Source of the DNA: JBBSJV01 sp038256935
GTDB lineage: Bacteria > Patescibacteriota > JACMRA01
NCBI GenBank assembly: GCA_038256935.1
Contig: JBBSJV010000037.1
Coordinates: 1-12,815, forward strand
Reading direction: 5' to 3'
Length of the DNA: 12,815 nt
Part shown: positions 6,777-12,815 of the stretch, piece after piece
Position numbering within the stretch: the first letter of the stretch is position 1
How the letters are laid out: every line of letters starts with the position of its first letter
Notes under the pieces: generated by a model
Database searches by the model: none
Told to the model about the DNA's origin: nothing
What the model saw: the letters and a program-made list of their open reading frames with translations, nothing else
Program-made: the position numbers and the translations under genes

Positions 6777-9053
6777 TTACATCTCCACCTTCACTTTCTT
6801 AATTGGCTCAGTATACCCACATACTTTTTTATCTTCAGTACAAGAAAAGTATTCTCTGCCTTTGAATTTTCTTTTGATTAGCTTTCCATTCCTTCCTTCT
6901 TTTTCACATTTAGGACAATCCCCAAAAGTAATTGGCTTTACTGAGTGTTTGTTGCCTACTCTGTATTCAGGACATGCGATATAAGCGTTAAGAGTAGCTT
7001 TTGAGACTCTTACTATCAAGTCTTTTTGGCACTCTTCACATTTCAATCCTTTGGCTTGATCAGCGTATTCTATCTGGGCTTGTTTTTCAGCAATTGCTAA
7101 TTCTCTAAAGTTTTTAGGATACATTACCTCAGGGTGGTTTGGGTTTTGATAATACTCGCCAAATCTACCGACTTTTAGAACCATTTTGTCACCGTGTTTA
7201 GGGTCTTCTACTTCAGTTTCTTGGCTTTGGTATTTTTGTTTAAAGTCTTTAATTTCTAGTTTTTTGGCTTCTACTCTACTATCAAAATCCACCCAAAAAG
7301 TTTTTAGCACGTCTACATACCCAGTTTCACCAAGACTGATCTTATCTAGTTGGTTCTCAAGCTGGGCAGTTAACTGAGCTTCTGTAACTTCTGTGAAATT
7401 ATCGATTAGTAATGTAGCAATCCTTTCTCCAAGAGAAGTTGGGGCGATGCTGCTGCCAAAGCTTTCCACATATTCTCTATCATGTAGAGTGGAAATAATT
7501 GAGGCGTAAGTACTTGGTCTTCCGATTCCAAGTTCCTCTAATTTTTTGATCAGACTAGCAGCAGAATACCTAGATGGCGGTGCTGTAAAGTACTGCATAG
7601 CCAGCAATTGATCCAAATGTTTTTTACTGCCAAGAGCAAATGAAGCTTGTAGTTTTTCTGGATTATCTACGGTTTTGATATTTCCAAGAACTGCTTTAAA
7701 CCCAGGTTTTATGGTCCAAGCAACTGATCCCTTGAAACTATCTTTGACTTTATTTTCCAGCTCGATTGTAAATCTTAGCCTCTGCTCATCTTCCATCTGA
7801 GAAGCTATCATTTGTCTCCAGATCATGTCATAAAGCCTCCACTCTTGCTGGTCAATTTTACCCTTGATACTCTCAGGTGTACGTAGTGGATCAGTTGGTC
7901 TAATAGCTTCATGGGCTTCTTGAGCGTTACGGGATTTGGATTTATAAAACTTAGCTTTTTCTGGTAAACTATCTGGGTAATTTTTGGAAATATAGCTTCT
8001 AGCTGCTTCCAGTGAATCCGCAGATAAATTGGTAGAATCAGTTCTCATGTAGGTAATCAGTCCAACCTGATGCCCATCAATTGTGATTCCTTCATATAGT
8101 TTTTGAGACAGCCTCATAGCTTGTTTTGGGGCATACCCTAGACGTGAAGATGCTGCTTGTTGAAGGGTTGAGGTTGTAAAAGGAGGTTTGCTACGTACAG
8201 TTTCTGGTTTGCTACTACTACTTGTTACCTCAAACTCTTGATTAGTTTCTAGACTTTTAAGAATACTTTCGATTTTTTTCTGATCTAGTTCTTTGGAGTC
8301 TATTTTTTTCCCAACGCTTGTAGTTAGTTTTAAAAAGTCCTGAGTGGTTACTTTTTTGTTGTATTCAGATTTATTTTCCAGTTTATCTAAAATGATTTCA
8401 CTTTGGCAGTTTTTGGCCTTATCATCAAAAGTAGCAAATACTTCCCAGTACTGTTCTGCAACAAAAGCCCTTATTTCCAATTCTCTTTCTACAACTAGTC
8501 TCAAAGCAGGGGATTGTACCCTACCCGCAGATAATTTGCGATTGTTCATCACAGACCATAAAACTGGAGATAATTTGTAACCAACGAGTTTATCTAAGAC
8601 TTGTCTAGCTTGTTGGGCGTGCACAAGATTAGAATCCAATGGTCTCAGATTATCAAGAGCCTTTGTAATAGCTTTTTTGGTTATTTCATGGAAAACCAAT
8701 CTTTGCAGTTTATTTGAATCCAATTTTAAAACTTCAGCCAAATGCCAGCTAATAGCTTCTCCTTCTCTATCTTCATCAGTTGCAAATAAGATTCGCTCTG
8801 CGTCTTTAGCTAGTTTTTTGAGTTCATTAACTACTTTTTTCTTGTCAGGATCGACTTCATATATAGCTTTAAAATCATTATTAATATCTATACCATTTAT
8901 TTCTAACTTATCTCCCTTGTTGTTGGTTTTGTCATTAGAAATTTGGCGAATATGACCAACCGAGGCTTTGACTATATAATCCTTTCCAACATATTGATTG
9001 ATAGTTTTAGCTTTGGAGGGAGACTCCACTATTATAAGGGTTTTTTGGCTCAT
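6777..9053 (-). CDS. topA: DNA topoisomerase I (type IA)
   Basis: A 758-residue protein that relaxes negative supercoils by cutting and rejoining one strand through a 5'-phosphotyrosine. The Toprim domain begins LIIVESPSKAKTI with E10 and carries the metal site D93-x-D95-x-E97 in ATDEDREGEA. AGRVQSPALR (176-185) and the active-site segment ITYMRTDS follow, with nucleophile Y335. EAHEAIRPTD (379-388) and LGIGRPSTYASII (508-520) are the remaining core signatures. At the C-terminus are two topoisomerase-type zinc fingers. The second is complete (C713, C716, C738, C745). The first has C672, C675 and C694 but no fourth Cys (G700 is near the expected place). The start at 9053 matches the family N-terminus exactly. 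The gene stands alone, and its upstream gap holds a palindrome and repeats. Confidence 0.97.
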   Translation of the reverse strand: MSQKTLIIVESPSKAKTINQYVGKDYIVKASVGHIRQISNDKTNNKGDKLEINGIDINNDFKAIYEVDPDKKKVVNELKKLAKDAERILFATDEDREGEAISWHLAEVLKLDSNKLQRLVFHEITKKAITKALDNLRPLDSNLVHAQQARQVLDKLVGYKLSPVLWSVMNNRKLSAGRVQSPALRLVVERELEIRAFVAEQYWEVFATFDDKAKNCQSEIILDKLENKSEYNKKVTTQDFLKLTTSVGKKIDSKELDQKKIESILKSLETNQEFEVTSSSSKPETVRSKPPFTTSTLQQAASSRLGYAPKQAMRLSQKLYEGITIDGHQVGLITYMRTDSTNLSADSLEAARSYISKNYPDSLPEKAKFYKSKSRNAQEAHEAIRPTDPLRTPESIKGKIDQQEWRLYDMIWRQMIASQMEDEQRLRFTIELENKVKDSFKGSVAWTIKPGFKAVLGNIKTVDNPEKLQASFALGSKKHLDQLLAMQYFTAPPSRYSAASLIKKLEELGIGRPSTYASIISTLHDREYVESFGSSIAPTSLGERIATLLIDNFTEVTEAQLTAQLENQLDKISLGETGYVDVLKTFWVDFDSRVEAKKLEIKDFKQKYQSQETEVEDPKHGDKMVLKVGRFGEYYQNPNHPEVMYPKNFRELAIAEKQAQIEYADQAKGLKCEECQKDLIVRVSKATLNAYIACPEYRVGNKHSVKPITFGDCPKCEKEGRNGKLIKRKFKGREYFSCTEDKKVCGYTEPIKKVKVEM

Positions 9054-9074
9054 GATATAATTTTAGGATGGCTT

Positions 9075-9088
9075 TGGAACCTGTTCCA
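9075..9088. promoter_or_regulatory. 14-bp perfect palindrome in the topA leader
   Basis: TGGAAC-CT-GTTCCA is perfectly symmetric, 22 bases upstream of the topA ATG (minus strand). It could be an operator or a small leader hairpin. GAAC and GTTC are two bases apart, not four, so it does not fit the Gram-positive LexA box. A related half, TGGACTTGTTCCAG, occurs at 90-103. Confidence 0.35.
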
Positions 9089-9116
9089 GTTCTTTTGGCG
9101 TAGCGAAATTATCAAG

Positions 9117-9122
9117 ATTATA
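9117..9122 (-). promoter_or_regulatory. topA: Candidate -10 box for topA
   Basis: On the minus strand this reads TATAAT, 64 bases before the topA start. A transcript beginning near 9110 would carry a leader of about 56 bases including the palindrome at 9075-9088. No clear -35 element is present. TAAAAT at 9060-9065, much closer to the ATG, is an alternative. Confidence 0.3.
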
Positions 9123-9362
9123 GGCAAAGGTCATGCTCGAATTTCGATGGCTATGCTAGCTGCATAGTTGAAAAATTCAGTACTTCTTGTAGCCATTATA
9201 TTGGTAATTGCAGTAGGTTAAAAGGACGGGACAGGTTCTGAAATAAATTAAAGTACTTCAATACTACCAAAAATAATCTTTATACTCTGTCAAGTCAATA
9301 GCAAGGGATTGATTTTATTTGTTAAATTAAAAATCGTAACAAATTTCGCCAAAGATAAGTTC
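9123..9362. other. Non-coding gap with no gene (part of 9054-9537)
   Basis: No convincing gene, tRNA or known RNA is visible in this part of the 484-base intergenic block. A short + strand frame ending at 9167 is mostly antisense to topA and has no family resemblance. At 9238-9249, CTGAAATAAATT matches half of the hairpin repeat in inverted orientation, followed by degraded sequence, so it may be a decayed third copy in this gap. Confidence 0.4.
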
Positions 9363-9389
9363 TGTCACCCTGAATTTATTTCAGGGTCT
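9363..9389 (+). repeat. 27-bp hairpin repeat, copy 2
   Basis: Identical over all 27 bases to 173-199. The stem ACCCTGAA/TTCAGGGT closes the loop TTTAT at 9375-9379. It is followed after 22 bases by a variant in opposite orientation, so the two form a larger inverted pair. Confidence 0.8.
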
Positions 9390-9411
9390 GTTACTATACT
9401 TATACTTGAAT

Positions 9412-9438
9412 AGATACTGAAACGAGTTCAGTATGACA
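9412..9438 (-). repeat. 27-bp hairpin repeat, variant copy, inverted
   Basis: Read on the minus strand it is TGTCA, TACTGAA, loop CTCGT, TTCAGTA, TCT. This has the same length, flanks and CTGAA/TTCAG core as the copy at 9363-9389, but the stem ends and loop have changed. The stem changes are paired: CC with GG became TA with TA, so base pairing is kept. That points to selection for the hairpin or to a distinct subfamily. Confidence 0.75.
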
Positions 9439-9499
9439 AGAATATTTTGTTAGTGATGTTTATCATTGATTTAAAAAAAGCAACACTCATTTTTCTCAA

Positions 9500-9529
9500 T
9501 TTACAAAATTCATAAAACATGCTTATATA
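9500..9529 (+). promoter_or_regulatory. Candidate promoter for the 9538 gene, near-leaderless
   Basis: TTTACA (9500-9505) and TATATA (9524-9529) are 18 bases apart. Transcription would start about 9536, within two bases of the ATG at 9538, leaving essentially no leader. Confidence 0.35.
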
Positions 9530-9537
9530 TTATATAT

Positions 9538-9921
9538 ATGATCAATGAATTTAGGCCCCAAACTATAGACGAGCAGATCGCAGGTATAGATTGGGAAGGT
9601 ATGACTGTCGAGCAGATGATACAAATTCTGGGGGAACTTGGAATTGGGTTTTATGAAACTTTGAATTTATTGCTTGCAAAGCTCAGTCCCATGCAAAAAA
9701 GCAAGCTTATGAAGCTTGTGAAACAAAGCCAGCTTGGTGATAAAAGTAGTGTAAATACCACTAAACGCAAAGTGCTCAGTATAAAACAAGATCAGGATCA
9801 AGATCAATTAATCAAATTTATCATTACACTTCTTGATTGGAGGGCAGATAAAAAACATATTGCTGATGAGTTAGGAGGATTTGGTAAATTTAAAAATATT
9901 CAGTTCAAACCCGCAACATAA
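9538..9921 (+). CDS. Small soluble protein of unknown function
   Basis: A protein of 127 residues that I do not recognise. It has no signal peptide or membrane helix. The N-terminal 60 residues look helical and hydrophobic in pattern (MTVEQMIQILGELGIGFYET, then LNLLLAKLSPMQKSKLMKLV). A polar, Lys/Ser/Thr-rich linker at about 62-80 precedes an Asp-Gln repeat (QDQDQDQ, about 85-91). A second short helical unit follows, LIKFIITLLDWRADKKHIAD, and a glycine turn ELGGFGKF near the end. This could be two helical units joined by a linker, perhaps a nucleic-acid or protein-binding protein, but that is only a guess from shape. The ATG has no Shine-Dalgarno site. The next gene starts 88 bases later on the same strand, and a shared transcript is possible. 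Confidence 0.6.
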   Translation: MINEFRPQTIDEQIAGIDWEGMTVEQMIQILGELGIGFYETLNLLLAKLSPMQKSKLMKLVKQSQLGDKSSVNTTKRKVLSIKQDQDQDQLIKFIITLLDWRADKKHIADELGGFGKFKNIQFKPAT

Positions 9922-9974
9922 ATCGTAGGGGTATGCCTTGGCTTCCCAATATTATTTCATTAAGATTTTGAGAT

Positions 9975-10003
9975 TTTACAAATATTGATATGATACATTT
10001 AAT
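9975..10003 (+). promoter_or_regulatory. Candidate promoter for the TrmH-family gene, near-leaderless
   Basis: TTTACA (9975-9980) and TTTAAT (9998-10003) are 17 bases apart, which would place the transcript start at the ATG (10010). An alternative is TTGAGA (9968-9973) with TATGAT (9989-9994), spacing 15, giving a leader of about nine bases. Confidence 0.3.
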
Positions 10004-10009
10004 AAATCA

Positions 10010-10477
10010 ATGATATTTGTCCTCGATAATATTCGCTCGGCTTGGAATGTAGGGTCAGCCATGAGAACAGCTGATGCCTTGGCAAGTGAAGTAATCATGG
10101 TGGGATATACAAGCCGGCCTATTGGCAAAACTAAGGATCTGATCAAAAAAACTGCAATTGGGGCAGAGGAAACAGTACCATGGCATCATTTTGAAAGCTC
10201 AGCTGAGGTCTTTGAGGCTTATCCTGATGCACTTTTTATTGCTATTGAAATAAGTGAATCCAGCCAATCTATCTTTGAATTTATAAAAACCAATCCATTT
10301 GAAATTGATAGAGAAATAATCCTCTGGTTTGGAAACGAAATCCACGGCGTCTCAGAACAAGTTATGAGGCAGTGCCACCACGTACTTCATCTACCAATGA
10401 AAGGGCAAAAAGAAAGTATAAACGTAGCTACCTCAATTGCTGCTGCTGGCTATTTAATTAGTCTCTGGCAAGACTAG
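10010..10477 (+). CDS. TrmH/SpoU-family RNA 2'-O-ribose methyltransferase
   Basis: A 155-residue enzyme of the SPOUT (trefoil-knot) class that uses S-adenosylmethionine to methylate a ribose 2'-OH in tRNA or rRNA. All three family motifs are present. NIRSAWNVGSAMRTADA (7-23) contains the catalytic Arg of motif 1. WFGNEIHGVS (106-115) is motif 2. LHLPMKGQKESINVATSIAA is motif 3 and completes the knot and cofactor pocket. The length is that of the minimal members such as TrmL (tRNA wobble-position methylase), with no extra RNA-binding domain, but motif 3 has SINVA rather than SLNVS and the target cannot be decided from sequence. The last 20 bases overlap the convergent large gene. Confidence 0.9.
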   Translation: MIFVLDNIRSAWNVGSAMRTADALASEVIMVGYTSRPIGKTKDLIKKTAIGAEETVPWHHFESSAEVFEAYPDALFIAIEISESSQSIFEFIKTNPFEIDREIILWFGNEIHGVSEQVMRQCHHVLHLPMKGQKESINVATSIAAAGYLISLWQD

Positions 10478-12815
10478 GAAAGAGTAATTGACTTTGATAT
10501 CTTTGAGTATGATAATTTTGTGGATCTAGTATAAATTTATCTAAGGCTGAATCAAAATCCAAAGTACTTAACAAACTAAAGTTTTGATAATACAAAGGAT
10601 ACTTTTGATTTATTAGATTTTGAGCGTGTTTACTAGATTCAGGATCCATTTGATGGTCATCTTTAAAAAAATAATATAAATAACTAAAATCTGACATTAA
10701 TTCACAGATCAGAGGACTTAGTTTTGCTATGTTTTTATGCAAACCTGTAAACTTGGTACCACTTGTCACATCCCCACCTCCAAAACTACTTTTGACACCA
10801 TCGCTTCTTCTTCTATAATAGCAATCTGCTGATGAAACTAATCTTTTGTAAGTACTTGCCACTTCCAACTCCCCAATATCATAGCCATAACAAATAGCAG
10901 ATTGCCCATATCCTTCAACTCCAGGTTCTAGGTTATCAGATAGTCTTTCTAAGATCAAAACCCCTATGTTATTCATAACACAGGCTGTGGGGATATCTTG
11001 ATGATTAGTGCCAGTATAATATGACATTAACACGACACCTTGAGGATTATAGATTTCGAAAGTGGGGTGTGACAATAGCTCTTGAGTAGTTGTTTTATAA
11101 TCTAGATTATCTTCTAAACTTGGAAAACTAATTTCTATGTCACCTCCTTGTAACAGCTCATATTGATTTAAAATGTATCTCAAAAAATCTTCCATTGTAG
11201 CATTTTTATAAAATTGACTGTCTCGCGTTTCTAAATACATTTTAGTTGCATAGGTATAGAAATCAGCATAATTTTTGGTACCCCCTAATCCCCCTTCTAT
11301 ATATCCAATACTTTCTGGCCCAACTTGTTGAAATAACCTTAGCCAAGAGTGACTAATTATGTCTTCAGTGAGTACTTTGCTGACTTTAAAATCTGGCCCT
11401 ACTATTTTTTTAAAAAAATCATGGACAATAATTTGTGGAGATGTCGGCTTTAGATTAGGATCAACGTGACCTTCAATCCAATCTTTATTCACCCAATATT
11501 CAGGGTCTGGGATATGGTTAATTTGATTACCACTACAATCTTGATCAAATAAAACATTAACAAAATCAACAAAAGCAATTAATGATTCACAGCCAATGTC
11601 AATGAGTTCTAGGACTTTATTACTAGCTTTTACAGGATCAAGCTCACACAAGGCAATATAGGCTTCTTGTTGACCAGCTTCAGAGAATACTAATTGTCTA
11701 ATTTTGCGATAAAGATTAGCTTTTTCTGGATTTATATGAGCTGGCACTGCTCCAGAACAGTTATCCATTGCATGTAGAACAAAGATTATTTCAGACAAAA
11801 TGCTAAGATTGTCATAAAACCATCTTGGCTTAGTTGTCATCAGTTTTAAAAGCATCGGAGTCCCCAGCATATCTGCATCAATTGCTTTGTAGGATTCCAT
11901 ATTAACTACGAAAAGAAATTGTTCATAGATTTTAAAAAGGGCTTCTCGTTCTAATTCTGGTCTTGAATAGATATAACTCAGCCACTCTTTGCAATAAATA
12001 AAAGCTGACCATGTGCTGGCAGGTTGCCATAGTTTTTCTTTGCCACGTGGATGATGATCAAATATAAAAGTCTTACTATCTTTCAAGATTTGTTTTAACT
12101 CAGGTGTAACTTCAATAGATTCTAAAAGTTCATCAAAGTTAAATGAGGCAACTTTGTTTGTACACTCGGCAGTAATGACTGCACCATCGGGGCAGAAAAA
12201 TCTCATAATTTTCAATTGTCCACCCTCATTTTTTACCCTATCGGCCTCTTGTTTGGCCATATCTAAAACATCAATTTTAGCAGCTGACTCGCTTGGTAAA
12301 CGTTTATTGCCTACTCGAAACCAAGTAGTGCCTAAAAAGTGTGTTTCTCTTCTTTGTGCTAAAATTTCAAAATCATTGGGAATTGTCTCGATTTTATGAT
12401 TTATACTTCTTTCTGTGGCAGTGGTTGCAAAATATGTTTCTAAACCTTTTAGATACAAATGTTTACCTTCTTCTTTTAATTGGTACTTATAGTGAACTTC
12501 AAGAGCAATTTTTAACTGATTTTCTGAATTAACAAGAGGGTGATAAAATTTATCATACAGCCTTTGATAGTCTAGCTTATCTAGTAAGTTATTCAAAAAC
12601 TGAGCTGCTATTGCGTTTCTAGTGCTTAATCTTATACCAACATTTAAACCTTTACTTGGATCATTTATTTCATCAAAGTCGCAAATTTCTAATCTATATA
12701 TAATATCTTTTACAAAAACAATATGATCATGTAGTTCATCTAAACTTTGTATCTTTAAATCGGCAATGATTTCAGCAATGATTTTATCCCATAGCAGCTT
12801 AAATAAAGTCTCATA
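10458..12815 (-). CDS. Large unknown protein with DHH-phosphoesterase-like motifs, 5' end off the window
   Basis: I translated the minus strand upstream of the first TTG (12596). The frame stays open to the edge, so the gene is partial and at least 785 residues are visible. I do not recognise the family. FIFDHHPRGKEKLW, then PASTWSAFIY, resembles the DHH motif plus the following Ser/Thr segment of DHH phosphoesterases (D253-H254-H255 counted from the window edge). Upstream, RFFCPDGAVITA (about 206-217) could be a worn motif I, lacking its usual His and first Asp. Near the C-terminus CYYRRRSDGVKSSFGGGDVT, with GGG at 679-681, recalls the glycine loop of DHHA1 domains, where a His usually follows. 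The order fits DHH-DHHA1 enzymes (nano-RNases, RecJ, cyclic dinucleotide phosphodiesterases), but the protein is far larger and long insertions separate the motifs. There is no signal peptide in view and no membrane segment. Confidence 0.65.
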   Translation of the reverse strand, partial: YETLFKLLWDKIIAEIIADLKIQSLDELHDHIVFVKDIIYRLEICDFDEINDPSKGLNVGIRLSTRNAIAAQFLNNLLDKLDYQRLYDKFYHPLVNSENQLKIALEVHYKYQLKEEGKHLYLKGLETYFATTATERSINHKIETIPNDFEILAQRRETHFLGTTWFRVGNKRLPSESAAKIDVLDMAKQEADRVKNEGGQLKIMRFFCPDGAVITAECTNKVASFNFDELLESIEVTPELKQILKDSKTFIFDHHPRGKEKLWQPASTWSAFIYCKEWLSYIYSRPELEREALFKIYEQFLFVVNMESYKAIDADMLGTPMLLKLMTTKPRWFYDNLSILSEIIFVLHAMDNCSGAVPAHINPEKANLYRKIRQLVFSEAGQQEAYIALCELDPVKASNKVLELIDIGCESLIAFVDFVNVLFDQDCSGNQINHIPDPEYWVNKDWIEGHVDPNLKPTSPQIIVHDFFKKIVGPDFKVSKVLTEDIISHSWLRLFQQVGPESIGYIEGGLGGTKNYADFYTYATKMYLETRDSQFYKNATMEDFLRYILNQYELLQGGDIEISFPSLEDNLDYKTTTQELLSHPTFEIYNPQGVVLMSYYTGTNHQDIPTACVMNNIGVLILERLSDNLEPGVEGYGQSAICYGYDIGELEVASTYKRLVSSADCYYRRRSDGVKSSFGGGDVTSGTKFTGLHKNIAKLSPLICELMSDFSYLYYFFKDDHQMDPESSKHAQNLINQKYPLYYQNFSLLSTLDFDSALDKFILDPQNYHTQRYQSQLLFPSLARD

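Noticed and set aside
7186..8955. Three + strand frames inside topA (7186-7377, 8344-8580, 8677-8955)
   Set aside because: Antisense shadows of a clearly conserved gene, rich in Ser/Leu as expected from reverse-strand translation.
9077..9086. LexA/SOS box (GAAC..GTTC)
   Set aside because: The half-sites are two bases apart; the known Gram-positive box needs four.
9100..9165. tRNA or 5S rRNA in the topA upstream gap
   Set aside because: TCGAAT and CGATGG look suggestive, but no cloverleaf arms or complete 5S core can be drawn.
8943..9167. 74-residue + strand frame across the topA start
   Set aside because: Two thirds is antisense to topA and the rest shows no recognisable protein; overlapping a conserved N-terminus makes it unlikely.
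9922..10009. Terminator between the 9538 gene and the TrmH-family gene
   Set aside because: GGGG...GCCTTGGC...CCC has too short a loop for a stable hairpin and no T run follows.
12154..12532. Two + strand frames opposite the large unknown gene
   Set aside because: Short, overlapping each other and antisense to a long open frame with protein-like composition.

Overview
This is an AT-rich bacterial window, roughly one third G+C, with conserved housekeeping genes mixed with proteins I cannot name. Proteins are divergent but compact. None of the nine visible gene starts has a Shine-Dalgarno sequence, and most starts lie just downstream of A/T-rich, -10-like DNA. All stop codons used are TAA or TAG, and no long gene needs a non-standard code. 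The picture fits a reduced-genome lineage such as the Candidate Phyla Radiation (Patescibacteria). That placement is inference, and the sequence alone does not fix the taxon.

Layout, left to right. Positions 1-357 hold no gene. They have a G+C-richer stretch resembling the 3' part of 23S rRNA (about 1-145, uncertain), a terminator-like hairpin, one copy of a hairpin repeat, and a very G-rich tract. Next on the + strand are a GT-C (GT39-like) membrane glycosyltransferase (376-1944), a small membrane protein (2016-2501) and NAD-type glyceraldehyde-3-phosphate dehydrogenase (2515-3507). The last one's 3' end overlaps a convergent multi-pass membrane protein gene (3485-4411, minus). That gene is divergent from trpS, tryptophanyl-tRNA synthetase (4482-5519, +).

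Positions 5577-6763 (+) hold a broken gene for an apparently exported, beta-rich protein. It has one in-frame TAA and one single-base frameshift at a T run, and it abuts the end of topA, DNA topoisomerase I (6777-9053, minus). The 484-bp gap 9054-9537 is the main non-coding block. It contains a possible topA leader palindrome and an inverted pair of 27-bp hairpin repeats related to the one at 173-199. After it come a small unknown gene (9538-9921, +) and a TrmH/SpoU-family RNA 2'-O-methyltransferase (10010-10477, +). The 3' end of the methyltransferase gene overlaps a very large unknown gene on the minus strand (10458 to beyond the right edge). I read that gene as open to base 12815, giving at least 785 residues, with DHH-phosphoesterase-like motifs.

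The genes do not form one pathway: central glycolysis, Trp-tRNA charging, DNA supercoiling control, RNA methylation and surface glycosylation sit side by side as mostly single-gene units. The items most worth a second look are the large DHH-like protein, the disrupted surface gene, the paired hairpin repeats, the absence of Shine-Dalgarno sites and the 23S-like left edge. I found no CRISPR array, tRNA, insertion sequence or phage gene.
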